DNA of 64,000 bases from Lasiosphaeria ovina (taxonomy: Eukaryota; Ascomycota; Sordariomycetes; Sordariales; Lasiosphaeriaceae), in contig JAULSN010000010.1 of NCBI GenBank assembly GCA_033439765.1, positions 620,001 through 684,000 of the forward strand. Reading direction: 5' to 3'. The notes below the pieces were generated by a model. The model was not told the DNA's origin, ran no database searches, and was given only the letters and a program-made list of their open reading frames with translations. Position numbers and translations under genes: made by a program. Position 1 is the first letter of the stretch; each line of letters begins with the position of its first letter. Shown here in pieces: positions 12,026 through 24,685 of this stretch.

Positions 12026-14452
12026 ATGGAGAAAAAGAGGAAGCTGCCAGCGCGCGCTGCTGCGAGGGTCGAGCAGGCTTCCAAGAGGAGGACCATGACT
12101 CCTCCGCAGAGGTCGCTCACGCCTGCGTCTGTGGCCGAGCCCGAGCCGTCTCCCGAGCCGTCTCCCGCCGCCGACCCTCCTCCGCCGCTGCCAAAGTCGA
12201 TAACTACCGGCAAACCTCTGCCCGCAGTTGAGACTCCCCAGCCCGACGACCTCTCGGCCAAGGAGTGGCAGTCTATTTCGGAAAGGTGTGTGCTTTCGTC
12301 TCTGGCCGTGCCCCTCGCTTTCCTGCCTTTGCTTTCCTGCTTTGCTTTCCTGCTTTGCTTTCCGGGCTGTGCAACTAACGGGCGATAAAGTGGCGTCCTC
12401 GCCGAATCCTTCTCACGCTCGCGCCAAAAATGGATCAGCGAGGGTATTTTCGAAAAATTCTGGACGAAGCCAACCAAACGAAAAGGCGTTGTAATCGAAG
12501 ATTCGAACAATCCGCCAAAGGATAGCATGGTCAAGCTGGGCCAAGTCACAATCACGGTCGAACCTCACGTTTTCGAAGCTACCATGTATGGCGTTAAGGA
12601 CCCGAAACCTCCTCCGCCCGTCCTTTCTACAGACTCGCGTCCCGTTGTCCTCTATGGACCTCCGAATGGTATCATGCCTCCTCCCCCGACCCCGAAACCC
12701 GCCCCTTCCAAGAAGGTCTCAACCCCGACATTGGCCAAGTCGCAACACCAGCCCCAGCCCCCGCCCCCAGCCCAATCCCCGGCGCCGAATCCGAACCAAG
12801 CAACAGCGGAAGCTCAGTCGGCGCCACAAAACGTATCTCAGCAAGCCAACCCTTCAACCGCTCGAGATTCCCCATCTTCAGAACTCACGGTAGCGCCAAC
12901 CGCGGGGAGACCGCTCGTAGCCTCGTCTCCCCGTGGAATGGAGTCGGTTCTCTCGCCTCCTGTTGTCGCTCCGCATGCACCCACCCAGAGACCCCCTCCG
13001 CTCGCAACACCGCCTACAGCCCCTCAGCCCCCTCGGCCGTCTCCGTCTCCGTCTCCCCATTTAATGGCTGGGTCATACTCAATGGTACCCCCTGGTCCTC
13101 CCGCGGTTCCCGGGAGACCTTCTGGTCCACCATCAACATCCGCGTTGGGAAGACCCCCGGCTGCCAATGGCACGCCTACTGCACCTACCACTGGAGCACC
13201 AGGGAAGCCGGCTCCGGGGACAGACCCCATCATTCTTACTCTGGCAGAAAAGGCAGGAGAGGACCCCCAGCTACGCGATCTGATGAAACGTGTCGCGCAG
13301 GGCGATGCTGCGAAGGATGAACTGGCAAAGTTTCAAGCCATCATAGATGCGATCACAGTTGAGAGCAAGCGGAAGGGCATGATGGGCCCGTCCGCAGATA
13401 GGTTGCTGGTCGATGGGCGAACGGTCCGGTATTTTGCCGACGAGGTGCGGGCAATTCTGGATATTGTCTTGTCGTCCAAGCCAAATCAGACGGCTGCCGA
13501 TCTGCGACCGCCAGCGGGAAGCGATCCATTAGTGGTGACGTTGGTCAAGAGGGCTCTCGACGACAACATGGTCAAGGATATGGTCCGACGCATCGCCGAC
13601 AACAGACCCCAGTTCGCAGATGCGTCGGATCTCAAGGTAATCCTAGATGATCTCCGTCTGAAGCTCCTTAAAGAGAAGGAGAAGCAACGCACGCAATCGC
13701 CTGTTCCTGCAACTACCGCGACAACCCCAAAGTCTAGTAGTGGGCCCGATAAGCAACCCGCCGCAACACCCGCCGTTGCGACTCATATCCCCCAGCAACC
13801 CCCCCCTGCGCAACAGGCTCTCCGCTCCAAGGGCCCGCCGCCACCGCCAAAACTTGATGTTTCGGCCGTCGTCTTCGAGTTTGCAGGAGGTACCGGGGAT
13901 CGATACCTGTTTCCCAAATTCAGCATCGTAGAAGATGCCCAGGTGCCCACCGGACAGCAGGTGGTAGCCTCTTTCATGATTGTGCGCAAAGGAAGCAAGT
14001 CAGAGTACCCCATGGCCGATCCAGATTTGGATTACTACCAGCCTCTGACCATTCGGCTCTTTTCTCCCACCGGCCGACACCTGGAGAATCTGGCCAAAGT
14101 AGTGGCTCCGAGGGAAGAGGTGAGAAGGTACATGGAGGACATAATGGACAAGATGACGCGTGCCGAGTACATTCTACTTGCAATGCGACTGCCTCGGGGC
14201 GAGGGCAAGGATGAGCCCGGAGCCGACGAGAAAGAAAAGGAGACGGAGTCACAACCGGACAGCACGGGATCGAAGGCAGGCGAGATTGAAGCCGCAAAGA
14301 AGACCCCACAGCCAGGGGTGCTCTGGGCGAAGCCGCCCAAGCCGGAGATCAGAGAACTGCCGCCACGGTCGAGAGTGTACAAGATGGACGTGGATGACCA
14401 GTACCAGAGCTTCATATCCAGCGTCAGTCGCAAGGAGCCAAAGGAGACATGA
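12026..14452 (+). CDS. SWC3: SWR1-complex protein 3 (chromatin remodelling)
   Basis: Swc3 is a subunit of the SWR1 complex, which exchanges H2A for H2A.Z in nucleosomes. Exons 12026-12285 and 12391-14452 encode about 773 residues. The 105 bp intron (gtgtgt, branch gcaactaac, aaag) lies inside the conserved N-terminal block, which reads AKEWQSISE before the junction and GVLAESFSRSRQKWISEGIF after it. KFWTKPTKRKGV and a VKLGQVTITVEPHVFE segment follow. Residues about 190-400 are Pro/Ala/Ser-rich and probably disordered. Two related helical stretches (DGRTVRYFADEVRAILDIVL and DPLVVTLVKRALDDNMVKDM) sit before a C-terminal beta-rich domain beginning AVVFEFAGGTGDRYLFP. The C-terminus is acidic, then basic. 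The order matches the filamentous-fungal Swc3 family. No catalytic role is expected. Confidence 0.85.
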
Positions 14453-17400
14453 TGACGCGGCAGGGTTCCGTCCCGAAGTAGATCAGATCGGACAATGTTC
14501 AACCGAGGTTGCGGGGCCGTTGTGCCAGCACTCCCCTATCACTATTTTTTGTTCTGTCTCGCTGTGTAAAGCCAAGGGGCGGGAAGGAATGGAAAGGCAG
14601 TGTGCTGTCGATCGCCGCAGTGCGAGTGGGCGTCTTCTTTTCAGGAGGGGGTTTGGACGGAAGGGCGGTGTGGAAACTCATGCCAGCGGTTCATGCTGAA
14701 AAGGCGTTATTAGGATGGGTGAGAAACTCGATAAAAACCACAAGTTCGGGAGAGGTCTGCCTTTTTTTTTTTCTCCCCCGGCACCCAACGTTGTACTATG
14801 TAAGGTTCGATGGCACGCGGCAGTATTAGCTAGGTCTCCTGGGCGAGACGTTACGGGGCATATTTTTGATGTGTAGCCTTTTTGACTAGCTACTGGCTGC
14901 AGAGGCTACCTTGCAGCGGAAGTTGGTCTTGTTCCCGTCAGCCCTGCACTAATGAGGATTTTCACCATGGTGAAGCAGTGGACAAGATGGAAAACACGAG
15001 AGACGTTTTGCGCATTCCTTGCTCGGTAAGCTTTCGTTGGATGCCTTCCGAACCAAACCTTGCCCGAAACTGGGACGGTCGTTTATTTGGCACCCTTCTG
15101 CCCGGCGGCCCAGCACGCTGTTTCTTGCTGGCGAGGGTGCGTTCGCTACTCGAGGTCAACTTCGTCACCTATTAGACTTTTAGAGTGTCGTCGCCCAGTC
15201 GTCCAGTGTCATAAACTCGCGTGTGTCCGGGTTCTTGCCCCCGGAAGGCGCATGCCCATGCCCATGTATGCAATGTTGTTTCCAACCTGGGCACTTGTGT
15301 GGAATCCGTCCCAAACAAAGAATGAGACCAGGCCAGGAGAAAAACGACGGTCGTTTTGTTTCCGTCCTGGTCGGGCCGATGCATCGCATCACCACGCTTT
15401 CGCCCATTCCCGTTTCTTTTCTTTCCTTTCCTTTTTTTTTTTTTTGCTTTGTTCGTTTTTGAGTCCACTGTCCGGGGGGTTCGGTTGTTTCCCCTCCTTG
15501 TGTGTATGTAATTAGCTGCGGCGGGAGGTTAATGGGACCGGGATGGGCCGAGTCGTCATCATCGACGTCGGAATCCTTCTCGAAAAAGCATGAGCATGGA
15601 ATGGAACATCGGTAATATGGGCATGGATATGAGAGTAATCCACAACCAAAAGTCCGAACTCCTTCCTTCTAGAACCTTTTGGAACTCATTTTGCTTGCAT
15701 CTACTGTGATAACACCCCTGCCCCATTCGATACCAAGAAACGGTTTTCGGGGAACGGCCAGGTCGGAGATGAGTTGGATTAAAAGAGAATTCATTACGTA
15801 CGAGTCTTTGACTACGACATGATAATAGAAATAAAAGAAAATTTCATGACCTAGTAAATACCTACCGGAATGCGAAAGTAGACCTTCCGCAGTAGCGCCT
15901 GTTATCAATCGATAATATTCTGGCAGTCTGGGACTGGGAAGTGTCTAGAACTTGCCGCCCGAAACCCGATTCCGACGGCCTGCCTGGTTTCGTCCGTCGT
16001 TGGCTCGGCTTCGCTTGGCACCTGCCGAATCCGGGCAGGCAACTCGGCCCAAGCCCGGCAGACTGCCCTGCCCTTCCCTGCCCTGCCCTGCCCTGCCCCG
16101 CCCTTCTCTTCCCTGCTGCATAACTGCATCTCGTCGGTCGGTTGCTCTGGGTCTGGGTCTGGGTCGGAGGAGTTCTCCCGAGCGGTGCGGGTAATTATTT
16201 TACGGTCCCCTCCCCCTTTCATTCTTCTCGTGTGTGCATGTGTCCTAGGGAAGATGCCAGGGGGCCAGGACCCGACATCTGTACGCCTGCGTAGGTGGCG
16301 CGTATCCCCGACTTGAAGGCTTACTTGCTTGGGTCTTATAGATCCCTACGTTTAGTCTAGTACGGCGGCACTGCTTTAGGTCCCTCCCGGGGTTGCCTTC
16401 CTTCCCATAGACGGATTTAGATGGGGAGTTGAAGAACCCTCTCATGAGTCTGAGAGTGTCTTATTCCCTGTGCTGGGCCCGTCTACGCCGCCGCCACTTA
16501 GATTGCCATTGATGCCGTGGCATGGCTTCGCCGCGCCCCGTACCTTGAGGAAAAATGAAAAGAAAATTGAACACAGGTCGATCGTTACAGTGTTAATGAA
16601 TCTCTGATCTACCATAGGCTCTCCCAAAATTCACCATTAGCCAGCAGGGGCATTAGCCAATGACTGCATGTTGCGGTCGAGATGCGCCATGGGAATTTGT
16701 CGGGATTCCCTTCCACATATGAAAACTCCGTGAGAGTCTACGGTAATATTGCTTGCCTCGGACCTGCTATTCTCCTCGTGGGAGCCAGCCACGGAGACGA
16801 TGGAATCCCGCCCCCGTCCGAGGTCGGGTCCGAGTCTGACAAGCATATACTGGGTCTAGGATATACTCGAGCCTAGTCGTATCGTGATCTTCATCTGCAC
16901 AGCGGTAGTGGGGCGGCAGCGAGCATGGACGCTTTGCAGTATCGGGCCTTACAGACACGAGGCCTATCTATCTACCTCCTACCAGCCTACCTAACAATGG
17001 GACCAAGGCGGATTCCAAGTCTGTCCAAGCCCGCGGTCCAATGGGCCCGCTTCCCGAAATCAGCCATCCTAATGCCCGCAGGCCCAGGATCTGGACTTTA
17101 TATAGGCAAGGTAGGAGCCTCCGGTAGTCTCAGCTTTTGCGCCCCCAACGCCACATAAGACCACATACGGCGCGTTTCATTTTGAAAACAAGACAATGCC
17201 TCTTTGTACGGCTATCTATTTCTCAGCCGGTCAGCGTTGACTTCTCCTCCCTGGCCACTTGGGCTCCCGGAAAGCATCACCCGCATCCTCTTGGCTCCTT
17301 CACCCCGTTCCTTTCCTTGCTCAGTGTTGTTTTGGGACATGGTCCCCTCTCCCGCCCCGGCAATCAACTAGCTGTGTTCATTGGCTCTCCGAACATCGAG

Positions 17401-18351
17401 GGCTTGGTGATTGGACGGCGCCGGGCCGAGAGGCTCAATGCGCATGTCAATTCATAAGGGGCGTGGATACAGCGACTGGACTATAATGGATGACTATTTG
17501 CTGGATTTGTCAACCTGGGCCCGCCGCGGCATCGGCTTCGGCCCTTAGCATTGGCAAAACCCTCTCTCTGTCCCTATCTCTAGGTATCTAGTATCTAGTT
17601 TTCTTCTCTTTTTACTTTCAGCTTGAGAATGTTTCGAATGGGGGGAGCGGAGACGTGGATGAGTAGGCGAGTGAGAGAGAGGTACACATCGTGAATAAGG
17701 TAATGGGCCGAGAAAGAAGACCGAATCTGTCTCGTATAGGGTACTCGTGATGGCTGACTATGATGGCTGGCTATCTACCTCACCTAGAACAGGTCAAAGC
17801 ACCTTGGTGAGTATGTGCCCGTCCCTCCCTGCATATCTGTCAGAGTCTTCCTTGACTGACTCTAAAGTGCCAGGTAGGCAGGAGGATGTGATGAGACACA
17901 AGGCCCATGAGCCAGTCACGTTCATGTAAGATCCCGGCTTTCATTATGAAAGTATATACTATACTCTCCCTGTGGCCGTATAAATGCCTTTTACGCCCCC
18001 TTTCCCTTCTTACGGGCGATGCGTTGGCTTCCCCGGTTGTACAGATGTCGCCTATGCCTGGTGCTTTCGGCCCTCCGCCCGCCGCCGCCTGCTTGTGTCT
18101 CGCTCAACCTGTCCGCTCCCGTCTGTGCCGTCGCTTTGCCACACGTCACCCACCAAGAGGGCGAGGCAGACGGCTAGAGAGACGTTTGATTTGAGATTTT
18201 TGTATCCTAAGTATTGTCACTTGTCTGTGGTCCCGTCCACCTCTGCGTTGGCCTTCCTTCTTCTTACATTTGGTTTCAAGGAGGTAGCCGACTTCCGATC
18301 GGGGAGGCATACACCCCATCTTTGGGCAACTCACCCCAGGCGCACAGAGAC
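14453..18351. other. long intergenic region upstream of an MFS transporter
   Basis: About 3.9 kb with no reading frame that looks coding. The first part is presumably the Swc3 3' end. The rest contains homopolymer T runs (about 15431-15445), a TGCCC-rich tract (about 16063-16110), three CTGGGT units (about 16147-16165), many TACCTA/TAGGTA motifs and pyrimidine-rich blocks. The last 2 kb probably form an extended promoter of the transporter. I saw no tRNA or other RNA gene in it. Confidence 0.4.
16063..16110. repeat. TGCCC/CCCTG microsatellite-like tract
   Basis: The pentamer CCCTG (or TGCCC) recurs about eight times with a few variant units, and ends in a CT-rich stretch. It is a simple low-complexity repeat in the long spacer. 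Confidence 0.7.
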
Positions 18352-20343
18352 ATGTCTACCGACTCGGACACCAAGAAAGAGAAGACGGCCCATACGGATG
18401 CCGGCACTTCGGATGGCGCCGGGCCTGGCTCTGCATCGCACATCCTCCCGCCCCTGAGAGCAACAACACCCTTTTCCTCTCTATATCCCTCGACGGCTGA
18501 CCTTGGCCCGTCCGTGCCGCATAGTCCCGTCCATGCAAGCCACTCGCAGCTTTCTTCCACAGTCCAGCTCACAGCTGGCGGCGGCGAGAAGGAGAAGGGC
18601 CATGTCGTCGTCATATCATCATCCCTCACCCACGATGACCTGCATCGCCTGTCCGTCATCTCCGCCTCGGGGTCGCCGCCGCCAGAGGGCGGCCTGCAGG
18701 CCTGGCTGACCGTGCTGGGGTCGTTCTGCATCACCACGGCGGTGTACGGCCTCAGCAACAGCGTCGGCGTGATCCAGCCCTTCTGGGCCAAGCACCAGCT
18801 GGCCGCCTTCTCCGTGCAGAACATTGCCTGGATCTCGGGCGCCAACAATTTCCTGTGCCTCTTCCTCGGCGTGCAGTTCGGGCCGTGGTTCGACCGCTTC
18901 GGCCCGCGCTGGCTGCTGCTCGCCGGCAGCGTCATCTACATTGGCGGCCTGCTGGGAATAGGGTTCCTGCCGCAGGACGCCAGCGCAGACGAAGGAGGGG
19001 TCCACGCGCCCGGCACCCTGTTCGGCCTGCTGATGCTGCTGTGGGGCGCTGTCATGGGCACCGGCGCCGCGCTGTGCTGCACCGTGGCGCTGTCGGTGCT
19101 GGCCCATTGGTTCGACCGCCGCCGCGGGCTCGCCGCGGGCATCGTCTTTGTGGGCAGCAGCGTCGGCGGCATAGTGTTCCCGCTCGTGCTGCGCGCCACG
19201 CTCGAACCCCTCGGCTGGGCCTGGAGCATGCGCATCCTCGCGCTCGTCGTTGCGGTGCTGCTGTGTCTCGGCAACCTACTGATTCGTGGTCGTATTAAGG
19301 GGAAGAAGGGATCGGGTGCCGTCGACTTCCGGTGTTTTAGGGACTGGCGGTTTGTGTGGACGACGGTGGGAGTCTTCAGTCAGTACCGACCCACCACCCA
19401 CTCCGTCATGATTACTGCCTTTGAAAGCGGGAGCGTGAGAGCTGGCGGGAGTTGATGGTGATGCTGACACCTGCCACGGCCACAAGTGAACCAGTTCATT
19501 CTCATAGCCGGGCTGGGAATGGTCCCCACATGGGCCACGGCCCAGGGCTTCTCCAGCGACTCGACTTATGCCATCCTGGCTACCATGAGCGGGTGAGTTC
19601 CTTTCTCCTCTCCAGGGGTGAGATGTCCCATGAGAACAAAGCCAGAACGGATAGATAAGAGGGGCTGCGGGAGTTTTTTTTGCAGCTGCAGACACGGCGG
19701 CTAACATGCTCCCTCGAATTACTCAGAGGGTCGGGATTTGGCCGACTCACCGCGGGCGCCATCTCGGACCGGATAGGCCGGTTCAACACCATGATCCTGA
19801 CCACCATCTTCTCCATCATCACCACCTTTGGCGTCTGGCTTCTAGTAGAGACATATAGAATGTGGCTCTTCTACCTGTTCGCCGCCATGTTCGGCTTCGG
19901 TACCGGCTGCGTTATTAGCGTAGGCCCTATCTGTGTCGGACAGTAAGGGCCTTTCATTTATGACGTAGCCTGACAGACTTACTGACGTGGTGCCTCCAGA
20001 CTCACTAAGCCCAGCAAGTTCGGCCAGTTTTACGGAACAAGCTATAGCGTAGTCAGTTTCTCGTAAGTGCGCCCGCTTTGTTTTACTTTGTCCCTACGGA
20101 CCCAACCCAGCACGGTGCGACGACGACTGTGAGCAAACCCGAGGAACCGCAGTCATTTTTGCTGACACCAGACTGTCCAGGGCCCTGCTTTGTATTCCCC
20201 TGAGCGCCGCCATTCTCGACGGCCTCGGGACCCGGGGATTCGTCCTCATCTTTGGCGGCGTGCTCTTGATCGCGTTGGCCGCCTTCACCATGGCCCGGTT
20301 TGCCATCCAGGATTATCACTGGAAGTGGAAGGAAGCCATCTAA
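18352..20343 (+). CDS. MFS transporter, monocarboxylate (MCT/MCH) type
   Basis: Five exons, 18352-19378, 19487-19592, 19727-19942, 20000-20062 and 20181-20343, join in frame to about 524 residues. The first roughly 115 residues are a hydrophilic cytosolic tail rich in Ser and His. GGLQAWLTVLGSFC opens the first membrane span, as in fungal monocarboxylate-transporter-like proteins. It is followed by YGLSNSVGVIQPFW, GPWFDRFGPRWLLLAG (motif A region), HWFDRRRGLAAGI and FVGSSVGGIVFPLVL. The second half reads GSGFGRLTAGAISDRIGR, a repeat of motif A, and the protein ends IQDYHWKWKEAI. About 12 membrane spans are expected. The substrate is unknown, and the family often moves monocarboxylates or is an orphan. 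All donors are gtaag/gtgag-like except gtcagt in intron 1. Confidence 0.85.
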
Positions 20344-21265
20344 GTGCGCTCGCTCTCGCTCTACGAGTTTGAATCGTGTGCAGCACCCATCTTACTGCTC
20401 CAAAATTGTGATTGGTTGACGTCTTTGTAAGGAGGCTAATCTTCTCGCCTTTGGGCTCATTGACTGGTTACAGGCGGGGCTGTTTGAGTGACACTGGAGG
20501 CAAATTATCAACCAAAAAGATGCTTGAGAGAGATTTTGATGTGACGGTATAGAAAAAAGAATTGAAAATATCTCAATGTGTTTATTTGGCTTCCTACCTA
20601 CCCAGCGTACCTGTTATATCTCCGTATGAGCCCAACCTCGTCGCTGTGAAGTGTGAAAGCACAAAATGCCCGTGCACGTCACCGGCGCAAAAAGTTTACA
20701 TGATGGTTTTTTCCAGGTAAGGTATTCAGGAGGTGTATCCGTATTCTTGAGTACAATTAGCGATTCCGAATAATAAAACCCGGGATATAGTAAGTATGAT
20801 GGAAGGTAAGTGAATCTTGAAGCAAGCGCACCTCAAGGACGACTCGAACTATGTCCAATTTTTTACGGTTTGCATTTACAAGCAACGGGAAGTGATCGCA
20901 CGTCAAAAGCCATGTGAGCAACACTTTCTGGTGAGGTCCACCTGCAGCTGAAACCCCTGACTTGCATTTGCCCCACAGCTGTGGAGAGCCTGGCCCGGAG
21001 AAAAGCTCTTGCCTGGGCCGGCACTAGTCCCAATGGAGCCTAGCGCCGACCTTGCTTTGGTCCCCAACTGGCCATGCTTGAGCTTGCCGTCGCCTTGCCT
21101 CAAAAAGACATTGACTCGACTGCCTGAGCAGGCTTTCTTTGTCTGCATTTCTCCCTCTACAAAAACTAACATAGGCCCTCCTCTTTGCATGCATCGCAAT
21201 TGCGTTTCCTGACCGCGGTTTTCATTTCGCATCCTCTGAAATATCCACCGATTGTGTCAGCAGGA
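20344..21265. promoter_or_regulatory. spacer and Spt5 promoter
   Basis: About 0.92 kb of sequence between the transporter stop and the Spt5 start. It is AT-rich around 20500-20880. No gene was seen. Confidence 0.4.
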
Positions 21266-24200
21266 ATGGCGTCAAGCACCACCAATTACGGCGGCGACTC
21301 GGAGTCGGACGAGGAAACCTTCAACCCTGCCCCTGCCGACATGTCCGACGACGAGGGCGGCGCTGCCAGCAGTCTTGTCCGCAAGGCAGTCGCGCGCACT
21401 AGCAGCCCCGCCGCCGCCGACGACGACGACGACGATGACGACGAAGACGCCCCCCCTCCCTCTAAACACGCGACGAAGCGACCGCGTCCGCCGCCCGTGA
21501 ACGAGGCCGCCGAAGATGAAGATGAAGACGAAGAGGAGGAGGAAGAGGGTGGCCAGAACGACGATGAAGAGGAAGAGGAAGATGACGAGGACGAAGATGA
21601 CGTGCAAGGAGTAAGCCTGCGCCCAATCCCAGTTTCACATGTCCATCAAAGCCTCCTCGCGTTCATTTGAACGCGGTGCGATTGACAGCCATCTCTGTAC
21701 CTAACCCCCGCTGTCGCCATGTCTTGAAACTAACGCAATTGCGCAGGGCCACCGCCGCAAACGCCGCCGAGACCGCCATGCTGCTTTCTTCGATATCGAG
21801 GCCGAGGTAGACGACGAAGACGAGGGCGAAGACGAGGAGAAAGACGGCGAAGAGATTGAGGGCTTCATTGACAATGCCCACCCCGATGACATTGCCGACG
21901 GCGGTCGCCTGAACGATGATAGAAGACACCGCGAGCTTGACCGCCGGCGCGAGATGGAGGCCAGTCTTGATGCCGAAAAGCAAGCCGAGATCCTCCGAGA
22001 GCGCTACGGCAAACGCGCCCCCGCGAGAGGCTATGGCGACATGGCCGTAGTGCCCAAGCGCCTGCTACTCCCTAGTGTGGAGGACCCCGGAATCTGGGCT
22101 GTCAGGTGCAAGGAAGGCAAGGAGCGCGAAGTTGTCTTCTCCATCATGCGTCGTGTCGAGGAGAGACTCGGCACAAAGAACGAAGTCCCAGTCATCTCTG
22201 CCTTTGAGCGCGGAGGCGTAACCTCGGTCATGAAAGGCTACATCTACATCGAGGCGCAGCGGCAAAATGACATCATGATTGCCCTCGACGGCGTTCTCAA
22301 CGTCTATCCGAGAACAAAGATGATTCTTGTCGAGATCAAGGAAATGCCCGATCTCTTGCGTGTCATCAAGACCCCGAACCTGGAGCCCGGAGCCTGGGTG
22401 CGCCTCAAGAAACCTGCGAAGCACGCCGGTGATCTTGCCCAGGTCCTCGATGTGACGGAGAATGGGCTGGAGGCCCGCGTCAAGTTCATCCCCCGACTGG
22501 ATTACGGCGTTCGCGACGAGTCGATCAACCAAGCCGCAAAGCGCAAGCGACCCGGCATGCCTGGTCCTCGTCCGCCTCAGCGGCTCTTCAGCGAGGCAGA
22601 GGCGAGAAAGAGACACCCACGCTTCGTGCAAGGCAATCCCTCCACCAACACCTGGACATACATGAACGAGGATTTCGAGAACGGCTTCCAGGTTAAGGAC
22701 ATCAAGATCCAGCAGCTCGAGGTGAAGAATGTGAACCCCACACTGGAAGAGGTCACCAAGTTTGCCAGCGGTGCCGAGGATGGCACAGAAAATCTCGATC
22801 TCAAGGCATTGGCTTCCACTTTGAAGGACAGCAACTTCAACGTCGCCTACGTGCCGGGCGATGTTATCGAGGTCTACGAGGGCGAGCAACGCGGAGTCAT
22901 CGGCAAGGCAACCAATGTCCAAGGCGATATTGTGACTCTCCAAGTCACCGAAGGAGACCTAGTTGGCCAAACGATCGAGGTGCCCAACAAAGGTCTTCGC
23001 AAGCGCTTCAGGCCTGGTGATCACGTCAAGGTCATTGGCGGGAGCCGGTACCGAGACGAAGTTGGCATGGTCGTCAACATTGTCGACGACCGTGTGACGC
23101 TCTTGACCGACCAGACAAACAACGAGATCACAGTATTCAGCAAGGACTTGCGCGAGGCCGACGATATTGGTGGCCAGGGCTCTCTAGGCCAATACGAGCT
23201 TCTCGACCTCGTCCAGCTGGACCCCACTACTGTGGGCTGCATCGTCAAAGTTGACCGAGAATCGGTTGTGATCATGGACCAGAATGGCGAGAATAGGCAG
23301 GTCAATCCGTCCCAGATTACCAACAAGCTTCCCAAGAGGAAGACAGCCGTGGCGGCCGACCGAACTGGGTCAGAAATCCGACTCGACGATGTTGTTCGAG
23401 AGTATGGCGGACAGCAGCGACAAGGCAAGATCATCCACATACACCGGTCTTTCATCTTCCTCCACAGCACCGCGACCAACGAAAACGCCGGCGTGTTTGT
23501 CACCCGAGCCAGCAATGTCAACACGGTTGCTGCAAAGGGTGGCCGCATCAACAACTTGTCGGGTGGCCCCGACTTGTCTTCCATGAATCCAGCTTTGAAG
23601 CGGAACCCTGCCGGCAATAGCATGCCGGTACCCAAGACCTTTGGACCCGACCGTGCCATCAACCAGACAGTGACCATTCGCAGAGGTGGCTACAAGGGCC
23701 TGTTAGGAATTGTCAAGGATACGACAGACACGCATGCTCGTGTCGAGCTTCACACCAAGGGCAAGATCATCACGGTGCCAAAGGCAGATCTATCCTTCAG
23801 GGACAAGGTCACCGGGCGCCCCATTGACATCAACGGCCGTGGCCGAGGAGGGTTCTCGGGATCTGGCGGACGAGGCGGATTTGGCGGTGGCGGTGGAGGC
23901 GGCGCTGGAGGCGGGGACTGGGCAGGCGGAAGCAGAACACCCATGGCATCAGGAGGCCCTGAAAGAACACCAGCATGGGGTGCCAAACGTGAGTTATCTG
24001 CACTACCAGACATCGAGAAATCACATGCTAACATTTGTCTTCAGCAACGTCTACTGCGCGCACGCCGGCTTGGGGACGTGGACCCGAAGTGTCTGGTTCT
24101 CGGACGCCAGCCTGGGGCGAAGGCTCTCGCACCGTTAACCCGTACGATGGCAACCGGACTGCCTATGGAGGCGCAACTTCTTATGGTGGTGCGACCGCTT

Positions 24201-24685
24201 ATGGCGGCGGATCTCGGACACCAGCCTGGTCATCTGGAGCCAAGACCCCAGCTCCAGACGGGTTTGGCCATGGTTCCAAGACGCCGGCCTACGGTGGAGG
24301 CGACACCTGGGGTGGCAAGACACCCGCATACGGAGTCTCGGCTCCAACTCCGGGTGCCAGCGGCGATTCCTGGGGCTACACTCCTGGCCACAGTGGGTCC
24401 GCGCATCCTTACGACGCCCCAACGCCCGGCGTCGGTCTCGGTGCGCCGACACCAGCTCTCAACGCCCCGACTCCCGGTCCGTACTCGGCACCGACGCCTG
24501 GCGCGGTCAGTGCCCCGACGCCTGGCGCCTGGCAAGGTGGTTGGGGTGCGGAATCGGCGCCCACACCTGCAGCTGGCGCACCAACGCCGGCTGCGAGCGG
24601 GTACTATGGCGCGCCAACCCCCGCCGCATATGGTGCCCCTGAGACGCCGGCGGCGAGCGGGCCTCGGTACACTGATGACGATTGA
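21266..24685 (+). CDS. SPT5: transcription elongation factor Spt5 (DSIF large subunit)
   Basis: Spt5 pairs with Spt4 to form DSIF, which clamps RNA polymerase II and supports elongation and mRNA capping in the nucleus. Exons 21266-21610, 21747-23988 and 24045-24685 give about 1075 residues. The acidic N-terminus has long Asp/Glu runs and is followed by a basic [20 protein letters not shown] stretch. The NGN domain starts near [18 protein letters not shown] and includes [18 protein letters not shown]. Several KOW motifs follow ([52 protein letters not shown]). A Gly-rich linker leads to a C-terminal repeat region rich in TPAWG and then APTPG/APTPA units, the kinase-target CTR. Exon 3 is in another frame from exon 2, joined at PAWGAK/PTSTART. 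Confidence 0.96.

Noticed and set aside
18276..18935. 219-codon minus-strand frame
   Set aside because: It is antisense to the first exon of the MFS transporter, with no recognisable motif.
22065..22943. 292-codon minus-strand frame inside Spt5
   Set aside because: It lies wholly antisense to a strongly conserved coding exon, and its composition mirrors the sense codons.
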